Source: Cupriavidus lacunae (GTDB lineage: Bacteria; Pseudomonadota; Gammaproteobacteria; Burkholderiales; Burkholderiaceae). From it: a DNA stretch of 64,000 bases. Where the stretch lies: NCBI RefSeq assembly GCF_003353055.1, contig NZ_QKWJ01000008.1:62001-126000 (forward strand). Reading direction: 5' to 3'. Of this stretch, positions 54,480 through 63,072 are shown one piece after another. The notes below the pieces were generated by a model, which did not search any database, was not told where the DNA came from, and saw only the letters and a program-made list of their open reading frames with translations. Positions within the stretch are counted from its first letter, which is position 1, and each line of letters starts with the position of its first letter. The position numbers and the translations under genes were made by a program.

Positions 54480-55424
54480 ATGGACAACCAATGGACAGCC
54501 GTGCTGGTGGAGAAATTCGGCCATAGCTTCAGCGCCTACGAACTGGCAGGCGGTGAGCGCCGCTTCAGCGTGCAGTTGCCGGACTATCCTCATGAGTTCG
54601 TGGTGGACCGCGAGCGCCTGCACGGCTACGTTGGCCACTATGGTGTGCAGACCTTCGCACATGCAGGCGACGGTGGCGCCGCGGTGATCGCCGTCGACCT
54701 GATGCGCGGCACGGTCGGGGCACGGCTGGATTGCTCGCCCTATTACCGCATCCATGGCCTGCAGATCGACCGGCAAGGGCGCGTCTATGCGCTGAGCGAG
54801 CGCGACAACATGCTGCTGGTGTTTGAGGCGCCGCTGGAGCGCCTGGTGCCGGACCGCGCCGTGCCGGCGGGCGGGGTGAAGAGCCATCTGTTCGTGTTGT
54901 CGGCCGATGGCGAGCGTGCCTACGTGACCAACCTGCTGTCGCATACGGTGACACTGGTGCACCCCTACGATGCCACCCGCGCACCGCGCGCGGCCAACGC
55001 CGGCAGGCGCCCCGAAGGCTGCTGCCTGAGTCGAGACGAATCGGCGCTCTACGTAGCCAGCCGCGACGATCACAGTCTCACCCGGCTGGACGCGCGCACG
55101 ATGGAAGCGGTGCGCACAGTGCCGACCGGCGAGGACCCCACCCGCATCTACTGGTCGCCGGACGACCGCCTGTTCGTGCTCAACTACGGCGAGCGCAGCA
55201 TCCGCATTTTCGACCCCGACACGCTCGCCGAGACCGGCCGGGTCGATACCGGCGCTAAGCCGATCGCGCTCGCATTCCATCCGGCAGACCCGAGCCGCGC
55301 CTATGTCGCGCTCAACGACCACACCGTCGGTCAGCTTGACCTGCCTGGCCTGACCCTGCGCCATGCCTTCGCCACCGGCAAGGAGCCGGACGGCCTTGCC
55401 ATCCTGGCTTTGCCGCCGCGGTAG
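54480..55424 (+). CDS. YncE-like beta-propeller protein
   Basis: A 314-residue protein starting at ATG 54480 with AAGGAG seven bases upstream. It shows repeated propeller blades (RVYALSERDNMLLVFEAP, GERAYVTNLLSHTVTLV, SALYVASRDDHSLTRLDA, RLFVLNYGERSIRIFDPD), as in YncE and lactonase-like propellers. There is no signal peptide, so it is cytosolic. It heads a group with an MFS transporter and an amidohydrolase, so a lactonase-like role on a sugar or aromatic lactone is possible. Confidence 0.75.
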   Translation: MDNQWTAVLVEKFGHSFSAYELAGGERRFSVQLPDYPHEFVVDRERLHGYVGHYGVQTFAHAGDGGAAVIAVDLMRGTVGARLDCSPYYRIHGLQIDRQGRVYALSERDNMLLVFEAPLERLVPDRAVPAGGVKSHLFVLSADGERAYVTNLLSHTVTLVHPYDATRAPRAANAGRRPEGCCLSRDESALYVASRDDHSLTRLDARTMEAVRTVPTGEDPTRIYWSPDDRLFVLNYGERSIRIFDPDTLAETGRVDTGAKPIALAFHPADPSRAYVALNDHTVGQLDLPGLTLRHAFATGKEPDGLAILALPPR

Positions 55425-55508
55425 CAGGCGGGCGTTTCAACCGACCAGGCCGCGAAGGCAGCGCAGACGCCGGCGGCTGATAAACAGAAACAAATACGGA
55501 GACAGATT

Positions 55509-56846
55509 ATGAAAGGCTTGGACCAGGCCGGCGCCGGCACGTCCGTCGCCATTGACGCGGCACCCATCACCGGTGCCGCCGGCATTCCCGCCCAGCGCTG
55601 GTGGCGCATCATCCCGCCGATCCTGATGGTCTGCATCGTCTCGTACATGGATCGCGTCAATATCGCCTTCGCGATGCCGGGTGGGATGAGCGACGCGCTC
55701 GGTATCGGCGCCAGCATGGCCGGCCTGGCCGGCGGCATTTTCTTTGTCGGCTATCTTTTCCTGCAGATTCCCGGCGGCAAGCTGGCCGTGCGCGGCAGCG
55801 GGCGCAACTTCATCGCCTGGTCGATGCTGGCCTGGGCCGTCATTTCCGTGCTGACTGGCCTGGTGCGCAACGAGGCCGAACTGCTGGTGCTGCGCTTTGC
55901 GCTGGGCGTGGCCGAGGGCGGCATGCTGCCGGTGGTGCTGACCATGGTGGGCAACTGGTTTCCTGACCACGAGCGCGGACGCGCCAACGCCCTGGTGATC
56001 CTGTTCGTGCCGATCGCCGGCATCATCACCGCGCCGCTGTCGGGCCTGGTGATCGCGGCGCTCGACTGGCGCTGGCTGTTTATCGTGGAAGGCATGATCT
56101 CGCTGGCCTGCCTCGGCGTGTGGTGGAAGCTGGCCTGTGACCGGCCGGAGCAGGCGCGCTGGATTTCCGCCGACGAGAAGGCCTATCTCCTGGCTCGCCT
56201 GCGCGAGGAAGAACAGCAAGCTGCCGCCGCTGGTGCGGACGTGGGGCAGGGCGCCGGCGGCACGCGGGCGGTGCTGGCGCACATCCTGTCGCAGGACGTG
56301 ATCTGGCGCCTGATCGCCGTCAATTTTCTCTACCAGATGGGGATCTACGGCTACACGCTGTGGCTGCCCACTATCCTGAAGGGCCTGACCGGAGGCGGCA
56401 TGGGGCAGGTCGGCATGCTGGCCGTGCTGCCCTATGTGGGCACCATGGCGGGCATCCTCGCGATCTCCGCGCTGTCGGACCGCACCGGCCGGCGCAAGGT
56501 CTTCGTGGTCTGGCCGCTGCTGGGTTTCGCTGCCTGCCTGGCCGGTTCCGTGTGGTGGCACGACAATACTTGGCTGTCCTACGGCCTGCTGGTCGGCAGC
56601 GGCTTCTTCCTGCAATCCGCCGCAGGGGTATTCTGGACCTTGCCGCCGCGGCTGCTGGCCGCCGAGCACGCGGGTGTGGCGCGTGGCGTGATCAACGCGC
56701 TCGGCAACCTGGGCGGATTCTGCGGCCCCTATGCGGCGGGCGTGCTGATCGAGCGCGTCGGCGCGGGCGCCGGCGTCTACCTGCTGGTCGCCGCGCTGGT
56801 GCTGGCCGGCGCCCTGGCCGCCACCCTGCCGGGGCGGTGCCGATGA
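55509..56846 (+). CDS. MFS transporter, anion:cation symporter (ACS) type
   Basis: A 445-residue 12-helix transporter. VSYMDRVNIAFAMPGGM after the first helix and LRFALGVAEGGMLPVVLTMV are typical of the phthalate/hexuronate (ACS) group, which imports organic acids. Its stop overlaps the next start (ATGA), so transport and the amidohydrolase are coupled. Confidence 0.87.
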   Translation: MKGLDQAGAGTSVAIDAAPITGAAGIPAQRWWRIIPPILMVCIVSYMDRVNIAFAMPGGMSDALGIGASMAGLAGGIFFVGYLFLQIPGGKLAVRGSGRNFIAWSMLAWAVISVLTGLVRNEAELLVLRFALGVAEGGMLPVVLTMVGNWFPDHERGRANALVILFVPIAGIITAPLSGLVIAALDWRWLFIVEGMISLACLGVWWKLACDRPEQARWISADEKAYLLARLREEEQQAAAAGADVGQGAGGTRAVLAHILSQDVIWRLIAVNFLYQMGIYGYTLWLPTILKGLTGGGMGQVGMLAVLPYVGTMAGILAISALSDRTGRRKVFVVWPLLGFAACLAGSVWWHDNTWLSYGLLVGSGFFLQSAAGVFWTLPPRLLAAEHAGVARGVINALGNLGGFCGPYAAGVLIERVGAGAGVYLLVAALVLAGALAATLPGRCR

Positions 56847-57823
56847 ACCAGAGAGCAAAAGACGCGCTGCCCCCGGGTCTGGCCATCGTCGACGCTCACC
56901 ACCACCTGTGGCAACTTGGGCGCGGCTGCTATCCCTGGCTGCAGGACGCATACCGGCCGCAGACCTTCTTTCTCGGCGACTACGAGACTCTGCGCCGCGA
57001 TTACCTGGAGGCGCAGTATGCGCATGACACCCGCGCCGTCACCGTACTGGCCACCGTCCACGTAGAGGCTGAACGCGACCGCCGCGAAGCCATCGACGAG
57101 ACCGCGTGGCTGCATCGGCAAGCCTGGCGCCCCGGCATGGCTGCCGCGGTGGTGGCCTACGCGCCGTTCGGGACCCCCGCGTGCGCCGAACTGCTGGCGC
57201 GCCAGGCTGGCTTCGCGCGGGTCAGGGGGATTCGCTGCAAACCGCTGACGGCGGCGGCGCCGGGCGAGTCGGTGGCCGGGCGCCCCGGGTCGATGCAGGA
57301 CCAGGACTGGCTGGATGACCTGGCGCGGCTGGAACGCCTTGGCCTGTCTTGGGACCTGCGGGTCCCGTTCTGGCACTTGCGCGAGGCGGCCCGGGTGGCG
57401 GCCGCCTTGCCGGGCGTGCCCATCGCGCTGAATCACGCGGGCCTGCCGCTGGATCGCTCGGAGGAGGGCCTGGCCTGCTGGCGCGCCGGCATGGAGGCTC
57501 TGGCCGCCTGCGCCAATGTGTCGGTCAAGCTGTCGGAATTCGGGCTGGCCGGCGGGCGCTGGGATGCGCAGGGCAACCGCCGCATCGTGCGCGAGGTGCT
57601 GGCGATATTCGGGCATGAGCGGGCGATGTTCGGCAGCAACCTGCCGGTCTCGGGCTTGAGCACGGACTTTGGCACAGTCCTCGGCATGGTGTGCGAGGCG
57701 TTGCCGGATCCTGTGGCCAGGCAGCGCGTGCTGGCTGGGAATGCGGCGAGTTTCTATCGGATCAGCGTGCCAAGGCCGCAGGCGGGAATGGGGAGTCCAC
57801 CGGCCATCACAAGCATGCTATAA
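56843..57823 (+). CDS. amidohydrolase-2 family lactonase/hydrolase
   Basis: A 326-residue TIM-barrel metal hydrolase. It begins with the metal motif IVDAHHHLWQLGRGCYPWL (H-x-H). Later it has VPIALNHAG (His) and MFGSNLPVSG where an Asp is more usual. The group includes L-fuconolactone, L-rhamnono-lactone and aromatic-lactone hydrolases. The ATG at 56843 overlaps the MFS stop. With the propeller protein and transporter it suggests uptake and opening of a lactone. Confidence 0.8.
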   Translation: MNQRAKDALPPGLAIVDAHHHLWQLGRGCYPWLQDAYRPQTFFLGDYETLRRDYLEAQYAHDTRAVTVLATVHVEAERDRREAIDETAWLHRQAWRPGMAAAVVAYAPFGTPACAELLARQAGFARVRGIRCKPLTAAAPGESVAGRPGSMQDQDWLDDLARLERLGLSWDLRVPFWHLREAARVAAALPGVPIALNHAGLPLDRSEEGLACWRAGMEALAACANVSVKLSEFGLAGGRWDAQGNRRIVREVLAIFGHERAMFGSNLPVSGLSTDFGTVLGMVCEALPDPVARQRVLAGNAASFYRISVPRPQAGMGSPPAITSML

Positions 57824-57853
57824 GTCCCAATCTTCGCCGAAACCCCGGCCACC

Positions 57854-58843
57854 ATGCCAGACTTCCCCGCCGCCCTCTCCAGCGCTGCCACCCTGCGCAA
57901 ACGCCTCCATATGCGACACCTGCGCCTGGCCCTGGCACTGGCAGAACATCGCTCGCTGCGCCGTGCCGCAGCGCAGATGGCGCTGTCCCAGCCGGCAGTC
58001 ACCAAGGCCCTGCACGAGCTCGAGAGCGTGGTCGGCACGTTGCTGTTCACGCGCCATGCGCGCGGCATTGAGCCGACGGTATTCGGCGAGGCGCTGATCC
58101 GCTATGCGCGCGTGGTGCTGGCCGACCTGGATGCCCTGCATGATGAATTTGCCGCCATCGCCGCGGGCGAGGTGGGCAAGGTGCGGCTCGGCTCGATCCT
58201 GGCCCCGGTGCCTTCGGTGCTGTCCGGCGTCATCAACGCGCTCAAGGCGCGCTATCCGCATTTGCATATCGTGATGCAGGTCGATACCAGCGACGTGCTG
58301 GTGCAGGCCCTGCGGCAGGATGCGCTTGACGTGGTGATCGGACGCATTCCCGAAGGTACGATGGCCGACGATCTCGACTTTGAGCCGCTGTTCGAGGAGT
58401 CGCTGGCCATCGTGGCGCGTGCCGGCCATCCGCAGGCAGGCAAACGCAGCGTCAAGCTGGCTTCCCTGGCTGGCTATCCCTGGATCATCCCGCCTGCGGC
58501 CGTGGCGATGTGGCAGATCATCGACCAGACCTTCCGCGACAACCGCGTGCCGCTGCCGGACGACATTATCGAGACCTCGTCGATCATGGGCACGCTGCCT
58601 CTGCTGGCCGAGAGCGACCGCATTGCTGTCGTGCCGGGTGCCATCGCGGACTACTTCGGCTCGCTGGGCGCGCTGGCAGTCCTGCCGGTGCCGATGCGAG
58701 GGCAGTTGGTGCCCTATGGGATCGTGGTGCGCCGGCGCCGTGCCGCCACGCCGGCCATGCGGCTGCTGATCGACGCGGTGCGCGCGGCGCGGCCCGGCGG
58801 GGCGCAGGCGCTGTTTGAATCGCTGCCATTACCCGACAGGTAA
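57854..58843 (+). CDS. LysR family transcriptional regulator
   Basis: A 329-residue LysR regulator with HTH MRHLRLALALAEHRSLRRAA then AQMALSQPAVTKALHELE and a periplasmic-binding-like sensor domain. It follows the amidohydrolase gene by 30 bases in the same direction and probably controls this cluster, resembling GbpR/galactose-binding-type LysR proteins. Confidence 0.87.
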   Translation: MPDFPAALSSAATLRKRLHMRHLRLALALAEHRSLRRAAAQMALSQPAVTKALHELESVVGTLLFTRHARGIEPTVFGEALIRYARVVLADLDALHDEFAAIAAGEVGKVRLGSILAPVPSVLSGVINALKARYPHLHIVMQVDTSDVLVQALRQDALDVVIGRIPEGTMADDLDFEPLFEESLAIVARAGHPQAGKRSVKLASLAGYPWIIPPAAVAMWQIIDQTFRDNRVPLPDDIIETSSIMGTLPLLAESDRIAVVPGAIADYFGSLGALAVLPVPMRGQLVPYGIVVRRRRAATPAMRLLIDAVRAARPGGAQALFESLPLPDR

Positions 58844-58878
58844 TCGTCATCCCTCGTCCTCCATGCTGTAATGCAGCC

Positions 58879-59772
58879 ATGGAAACGCTGACCCCCGCCT
58901 CCGAAGCCACCCTCGACTTCCCCGGCCTGCTGCGCTACTGGCGCGGCAAGCGCGGCTACAGCCAGTTGGCGTTGTCGCTGGCCGCCGGGGTGTCGCAGCG
59001 GCATATTTCCTTCCTTGAATCCGGGCGCGCCCGCCCCAGCCGCGAAATGGTGCTGGCGCTGGCCGAGCGCCTGGGCGTGCCGCTGCGCCAGCGCAACCGG
59101 CTGCTGCTGGCCAGCGGCTTTGCCCCGGCCTACAGCGAGCACGCGCTGGCCTCGCCGCCGCTGCAGATGGTGCAGCAGGCGATCGCTCTGATCCTGGCCA
59201 AGCAGGAGCCGTACCCGGCCGTGGTGCTGGACCGTTTCTGGAACCTGGTGGATGCCAATGCGGCCTACTGCGGCATGCTCGACACGCTGCTGGGCGGTCG
59301 TCCGCCGGCGTCGCTGGCCGAGGACACGCGCCGGATCAACCTGATGCTGACGGTGTTCGATCCCGATGGCCTGTGGCCGGTCATCGAAAACGCGCGTCAG
59401 GTCGGCCGTTACCTGTTGCGGCGCGTCTGGCAGGAGCTGCAGGTGCAAGCGCACGACCAGACCGCGCGCGCGATCTTCGGGCGCATTGCCGACTGGCATC
59501 CGGACATGGTGGGGCCGGGCGGCGTGCTGCTGCCCGAGGACGACGGCACCGATGGGCCGCCGTCGCCGCTGCTGCCGGTGGTGCTGCATGCCGGCGCGTT
59601 CCGGGCGTCGCTGTTCTCGACGCTGACCACGCTCGGCATTCCGCAGGACATCACGCTGCAGGAACTGCGCATCGAATGCTTCTTTCCGGCCGACGACGCC
59701 ACGCGCCTTCTGTTTGAAACGCGGGGCGGGCTACGGCATCCTGCCGTCAGAAGTGGTACCGCAGGTAGATGA
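58879..59772 (+). CDS. XRE-type regulator with MmyB-like ligand domain
   Basis: A 297-residue protein: an XRE helix-turn-helix (LRYWRGKRGYSQLALSLAAG, then VSQRHISFLESGRARPS) followed by the PAS-like MmyB ligand-binding domain (VVLDRFWNLVDANAAYC). This layout is common in short-chain-dehydrogenase-linked regulators. The last 26 bases overlap the end of pagL on the other strand. Confidence 0.87.
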   Translation: METLTPASEATLDFPGLLRYWRGKRGYSQLALSLAAGVSQRHISFLESGRARPSREMVLALAERLGVPLRQRNRLLLASGFAPAYSEHALASPPLQMVQQAIALILAKQEPYPAVVLDRFWNLVDANAAYCGMLDTLLGGRPPASLAEDTRRINLMLTVFDPDGLWPVIENARQVGRYLLRRVWQELQVQAHDQTARAIFGRIADWHPDMVGPGGVLLPEDDGTDGPPSPLLPVVLHAGAFRASLFSTLTTLGIPQDITLQELRIECFFPADDATRLLFETRGGLRHPAVRSGTAGR

Positions 59773-60376
59773 CGTGGAAGGTGGTGCCAGGATTGGGCTC
59801 CTTGATGCCGGCATTGGACAGGTGCTGGTAGCGGTAGCCCGCGGTAAAGTTCCGGTTCTTGCCGACCGTCATGCCGAACCCGGCGTATTCCGAAAACTGG
59901 AACGCGGTGGAAATGACGTGGTCATCCGAGGTATGCGTGCTGGTCAGCAGCCGCGGGCCGACCGACAACTCCACGAACGGCACCCAGGTGTGCCGCCACC
60001 ATGCAACCCGCACCACCGGCGAGGCGCCGAACTCCCACAGATTGTTCGGGTTGTTGTCGCTGGTGCTGCGCCAGTGCGCAACGTTGACCTCCCATTGCAG
60101 GTCCACCTGCCAGCCCTGCGGGTTGCCCCAGGCAAAGCCCGAATCCCACAGCATGGCGATTTCCGCCTTCTGCACGTGGTGGGAATCGTCGAAGCCGTAG
60201 CCGAGCTGCACAGCGGGTGCTGCGAGCGCTGACGCACACAGACACCAGGGCAGGGCAAGCAGTCCGGCGATCGCTGCGCGATGCGGCCAGCGGCGCTGGT
60301 GGGTGGGTGATGTCGGGGGTAAAGAGAAACTACTCGCACGGCTGTCTTGTCTGGCTTCTTGTTCTGGTCGGCGCAT
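59747..60376 (-). CDS. pagL: lipid A 3-O-deacylase (acyloxyacyl hydrolase)
   Basis: About 209 residues from ATG 60376, with an N-terminal signal (IAGLLALPWCLCASALA). The eight-stranded outer-membrane barrel ends in YLRYHF. The catalytic His and Ser are in GYRYQHLSNAGI (His185, Ser187), followed by KEPNPG. It trims the 3-O-acyl chain of lipid A at the cell surface and dampens immune recognition. The start is uncertain (no clear ribosome site). Longer frames upstream run through the riboswitch and are shadows. Confidence 0.82.
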   Translation of the reverse strand: MRRPEQEARQDSRASSFSLPPTSPTHQRRWPHRAAIAGLLALPWCLCASALAAPAVQLGYGFDDSHHVQKAEIAMLWDSGFAWGNPQGWQVDLQWEVNVAHWRSTSDNNPNNLWEFGASPVVRVAWWRHTWVPFVELSVGPRLLTSTHTSDDHVISTAFQFSEYAGFGMTVGKNRNFTAGYRYQHLSNAGIKEPNPGTTFHVIYLRYHF

Positions 60377-60606
60377 TGGGAGCACGTTGAAAAGATGCTG
60401 CGTTGTTGTCAGGCAAGGCTTGGGGCGGCCGCCGCTGGTGGCACCACATGCGCTGCCTCCTCCCCATATTTGTAGTACACGGCACGACACATTGCAGCAA
60501 CCGCATGTGTGGCCGACGCCGCGCAGCAACGCCGACAAAGTAACAATACCAATCGTGCTAACATTCGCGGTCCGGTGCCGGCCGCATGGCCGCATCGGTT
60601 TCGTTA

Positions 60607-60759
60607 CGTCTTCAGGGCGGGGTGAAAGTCCCCACCGGCGGTATGCCGCGGCGCGCAGTGCGTGTCCGGCGAGCCCGCGAGCGCTCGCATTCCCGTGCGA
60701 GGTCAGCAGACCTGGTGAGAGGCCAGGGCCGACGGTCATAGTCCGGATGAAAGAAGATG
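60607..60759 (+). promoter_or_regulatory. FMN riboswitch (RFN element)
   Basis: The closing stem is CGTCTTC (60607-60613) with GAAGATG (60753-60759). Inside are the conserved RFN blocks GGGGTGAAAGTCCCCACCGG at 60619-60638 and CAGCAGACCTGGTGAGAGGC, then GTCATAGTCCGGATGAAAG. On binding FMN it shuts off the downstream ribB. This is one of the best-conserved riboswitch classes, and its place upstream of ribB is standard. Confidence 0.95.
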
Positions 60760-60820
60760 GGCGGAGCTTCCCCGCGTGGCCTGGCGCCTTGCCCGGCCAT
60801 GCGGTTCGCTGTTGTCCTGC

Positions 60821-60857
60821 GCACGAACAGCCGCGCGCAGGGCGCGGTTGTTCGTGC
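60821..60857 (+). promoter_or_regulatory. expression-platform hairpin of the FMN riboswitch
   Basis: GCACGAACAGCCGCG (60821-60835) pairs over its full length with CGCGGTTGTTCGTGC (60843-60857), with one G-T wobble, in the 185-base space between aptamer and ribB. No T-tract follows, so control is more likely at translation or by Rho than by intrinsic termination. Confidence 0.55.
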
Positions 60858-60943
60858 GTGCGCCTGCGGCGCGGCGCGCGGACGCTGCGGCTCCGTTGAT
60901 CCTTCCCCTGGAACGCCCATTGATGCTGAACCAGGAGCGTTTC

Positions 60944-61639
60944 ATGTCTAGCCTTTCCACCGAAGCTGTTGCACCCGAGGTGTCCGCGGATCTTGCCGCC
61001 GATACCGCGGTTGATTCCGATGCCCGTTCCCTGGCCGTGCGCATCGCGCAGGCGCTGGACGCCATGCGCGCAGGCCGTCCGGTCGTGCTGCTCGACGACG
61101 ACGACCGCGAGAACGAGGCCGACCTGATCCTGGCCGCCGAGCGCCTGACCCAGGCCAATATGGCCATGATGATCCGCGAATGCAGCGGCATCGTCTGCCT
61201 GTGCCTGCCCACGGACAAGGTGCGCAGCCTCGGCTTGCGGCCGATGGTCGAGCACAACCGCAGCCAGTACGGCACGGCCTTCACCGTGTCGATCGAGGCC
61301 CGCGAGGGCGTCAGCACCGGCGTCAGCGCCGCCGACCGCATCACCACCATCCGCGCGGCCATTGCCGAAGATGCGGGCGTCGACGCGGTGGTCAGCCCCG
61401 GCCATGTGTTTCCGCTGGTGGCGCGCGACGGCGGCGTGCTGGAGCGCCGCGGCCATACCGAGGGCTCGGTCGACCTGGCCCGCTTGGCCGGGCTGTCGCC
61501 GGCCGCGGTGCTGTGCGAGCTGATGAACCCGGACGGCACCATGGCGCGCCGCCCGGAAGCGCTGGCCTTTGCCGAGATGTACCAGTTGCCGGTGCTGACC
61601 ATCGAGGACCTGGTCGCCTGGCGGCGCCTGCACGGCTGA
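60944..61639 (+). CDS. ribB: 3,4-dihydroxy-2-butanone 4-phosphate synthase
   Basis: A 231-residue enzyme of riboflavin synthesis that makes the four-carbon unit from ribulose-5-phosphate. Active-site blocks [58 protein letters not shown] and [11 protein letters not shown] are all present. The start at ATG 60944 has an ideal AGGAG seven bases upstream; ATG 60923 and earlier frames do not. Controlled by the upstream FMN riboswitch. There is no C-terminal GTP-cyclohydrolase II domain. Confidence 0.95.
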   Translation: MSSLSTEAVAPEVSADLAADTAVDSDARSLAVRIAQALDAMRAGRPVVLLDDDDRENEADLILAAERLTQANMAMMIRECSGIVCLCLPTDKVRSLGLRPMVEHNRSQYGTAFTVSIEAREGVSTGVSAADRITTIRAAIAEDAGVDAVVSPGHVFPLVARDGGVLERRGHTEGSVDLARLAGLSPAAVLCELMNPDGTMARRPEALAFAEMYQLPVLTIEDLVAWRRLHG

Positions 61640-61742
61640 AACAGCCTTGCCTGCATGCATTGCGGCGTTCAAACCTGCCGGAATGCATGCATCCTGTGCG
61701 ACAATGCGGATCGATTTTTCCCGTCTATTCGAGGGCGATTCC

Positions 61743-62330
61743 ATGATGTTCCGCATTTTTGGGCACGCAGCCGCGCTGGCTGGCTGCGTGTTCGGACTGG
61801 CCGTGCCGCAGGCGCATGCCGATGACGGCGCCGCGCTGGCCCCGTCCACCCCTTCTGCCTCCGCCTCCCGCCCGGCCGCTGCCGCCGGCCTGTACGAGTG
61901 CCAGGTTGCCGGCGCCGGCACGGTGTTCCGCTCAACGCCCAAGGAAGGCTGCCGCCTGGCGGCCGCCTCCGAATCCGGCGCTCCCGATCCGCAGCGCTGG
62001 CTTCCCCTGATGGGCGCCAATGGCGTGATCTCTTATTTCGACCAGTCCGCGGTGCGCCGCCAGGGTACCGAAGTCGGCGTGGTGGTGATGCGCAATTCGC
62101 CGGCCGGCGTGATCCGCACCACCAGCGGCGACCCGATCCGCTCGTCGCTCAGGCGCATGGTGCTGAACTGCGCCACGTCGATGTTCGCCGTGGTCGAGCA
62201 GACGCTTTACAGCAAGCGCTTTGCGCGCGGCGACTCGCTCTATACCATCCGCGCCCCGCAGTACGGCACCTTCCAGGTCGCCGGCCCCGGCACGATCGCC
62301 GGGGAACTGCTGCGCAAGCTGTGCCGGTGA
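61743..62330 (+). CDS. exported protein, surface-adhesin-E-like
   Basis: A 195-residue protein from ATG 61743 (GAGGG upstream) with a signal peptide ending LAVPQAHA. A low-complexity Ala/Pro/Ser stretch (about 28-45) follows, then two regions resembling the surface-adhesin E fold (WLPLMGANGVISYFDQSAVR; LNCATSMFAVVEQTLYSKRF). Several Cys residues suggest disulfides. Likely periplasmic or surface-exposed. The specific role is unknown. Confidence 0.65.
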   Translation: MMFRIFGHAAALAGCVFGLAVPQAHADDGAALAPSTPSASASRPAAAAGLYECQVAGAGTVFRSTPKEGCRLAAASESGAPDPQRWLPLMGANGVISYFDQSAVRRQGTEVGVVVMRNSPAGVIRTTSGDPIRSSLRRMVLNCATSMFAVVEQTLYSKRFARGDSLYTIRAPQYGTFQVAGPGTIAGELLRKLCR

Positions 62331-62492
62331 ACTGAGCGCCATAGGGCGCTCCATCGTGCCATCTCAGGGTTTGTCCCGGTCAACGGTGAACGAACCCTCC
62401 TCGTTGATGCTGATGACGGGACGCGAGCCAATGGCGTCCGTCGTGGCAGGCACTGCTGCCACCCCTACCAGCAGGCAAACGAGGAGATGGAA

Positions 62493-62720
62493 ATGAAGAA
62501 ATGGATCGTCATGCTGTCGATGGCAATGTTCGGCGCGGGCGCGATGGCGCAGGCGCCGGCAACTCCGGCCACGCCCGCCACCCCGGCCGCGCCGGCGGCA
62601 GCGTCGACTGACAAGGCCGCGCCGGCCAAGGCTGACAGCAGCAAGGCCAAGGCCAAGAAGACCAGCGCCAAGAAAAAGAATAGCCACGCCAAAGCCCCGA
62701 TGACCAACAAAGGCGCCTGA
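62493..62720 (+). CDS. small exported Ala/Lys-rich protein
   Basis: A 75-residue protein. ATG 62493 is chosen because GAGGAG lies six bases upstream; ATG 62487 is too close to it. A signal peptide (KKWIVMLSMAMFGAGAMAQ) precedes a short mature part made of Ala/Pro/Thr repeats and then Lys/Ser/Ala. It resembles small periplasmic basic proteins of unknown function common in Burkholderiaceae. Confidence 0.65.
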   Translation: MKKWIVMLSMAMFGAGAMAQAPATPATPATPAAPAAASTDKAAPAKADSSKAKAKKTSAKKKNSHAKAPMTNKGA

Positions 62721-62919
62721 GCGCGCCGCCGATGGCGGCGGGCGCACGGCTCCCCGGCAAGCGGGGACGCAGGCTGCGCCCGTGACGGCCATGCCGCCAA
62801 GCAACGAAAGGCTGGCCGCGCCGGCAGGGCGCGGCACTGCCGTGCACAGGGCAGCCTTGTGGCACGCATCGCGTGCCTTCCGGGGGGAAAGGGCAAGGGC
62901 TGTCCGGCGGATCGAAACA

Positions 62920-62943
62920 GGAGGCTTCGGCCTCCTTTTTTTT
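62920..62943 (+). terminator. rho-independent terminator
   Basis: GGAGGC-TTCG-GCCTCC followed by eight T: a perfect six-base stem with a stable UUCG-type loop. It lies about 200 bases after the small exported protein and probably ends its transcript. Confidence 0.9.
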
Positions 62944-63072
62944 GTCCGCCGCCGGGGTAGCCGCTGCGCCGGCTTTGCGTGCGCGCCAGCGCACGTTATG
63001 CTTGCGGGCAACGTGCCGGACCTGGCGTGTAGCCATCGCGCCGGCGCAAGCCAACTTGACCGGAGTGTATTT

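Noticed and set aside
59747..62020. 757-codon minus-strand frame through riboswitch and ribB
   Set aside because: Only the last 209 codons match PagL; the rest is antisense to the riboswitch and ribB and has no support.
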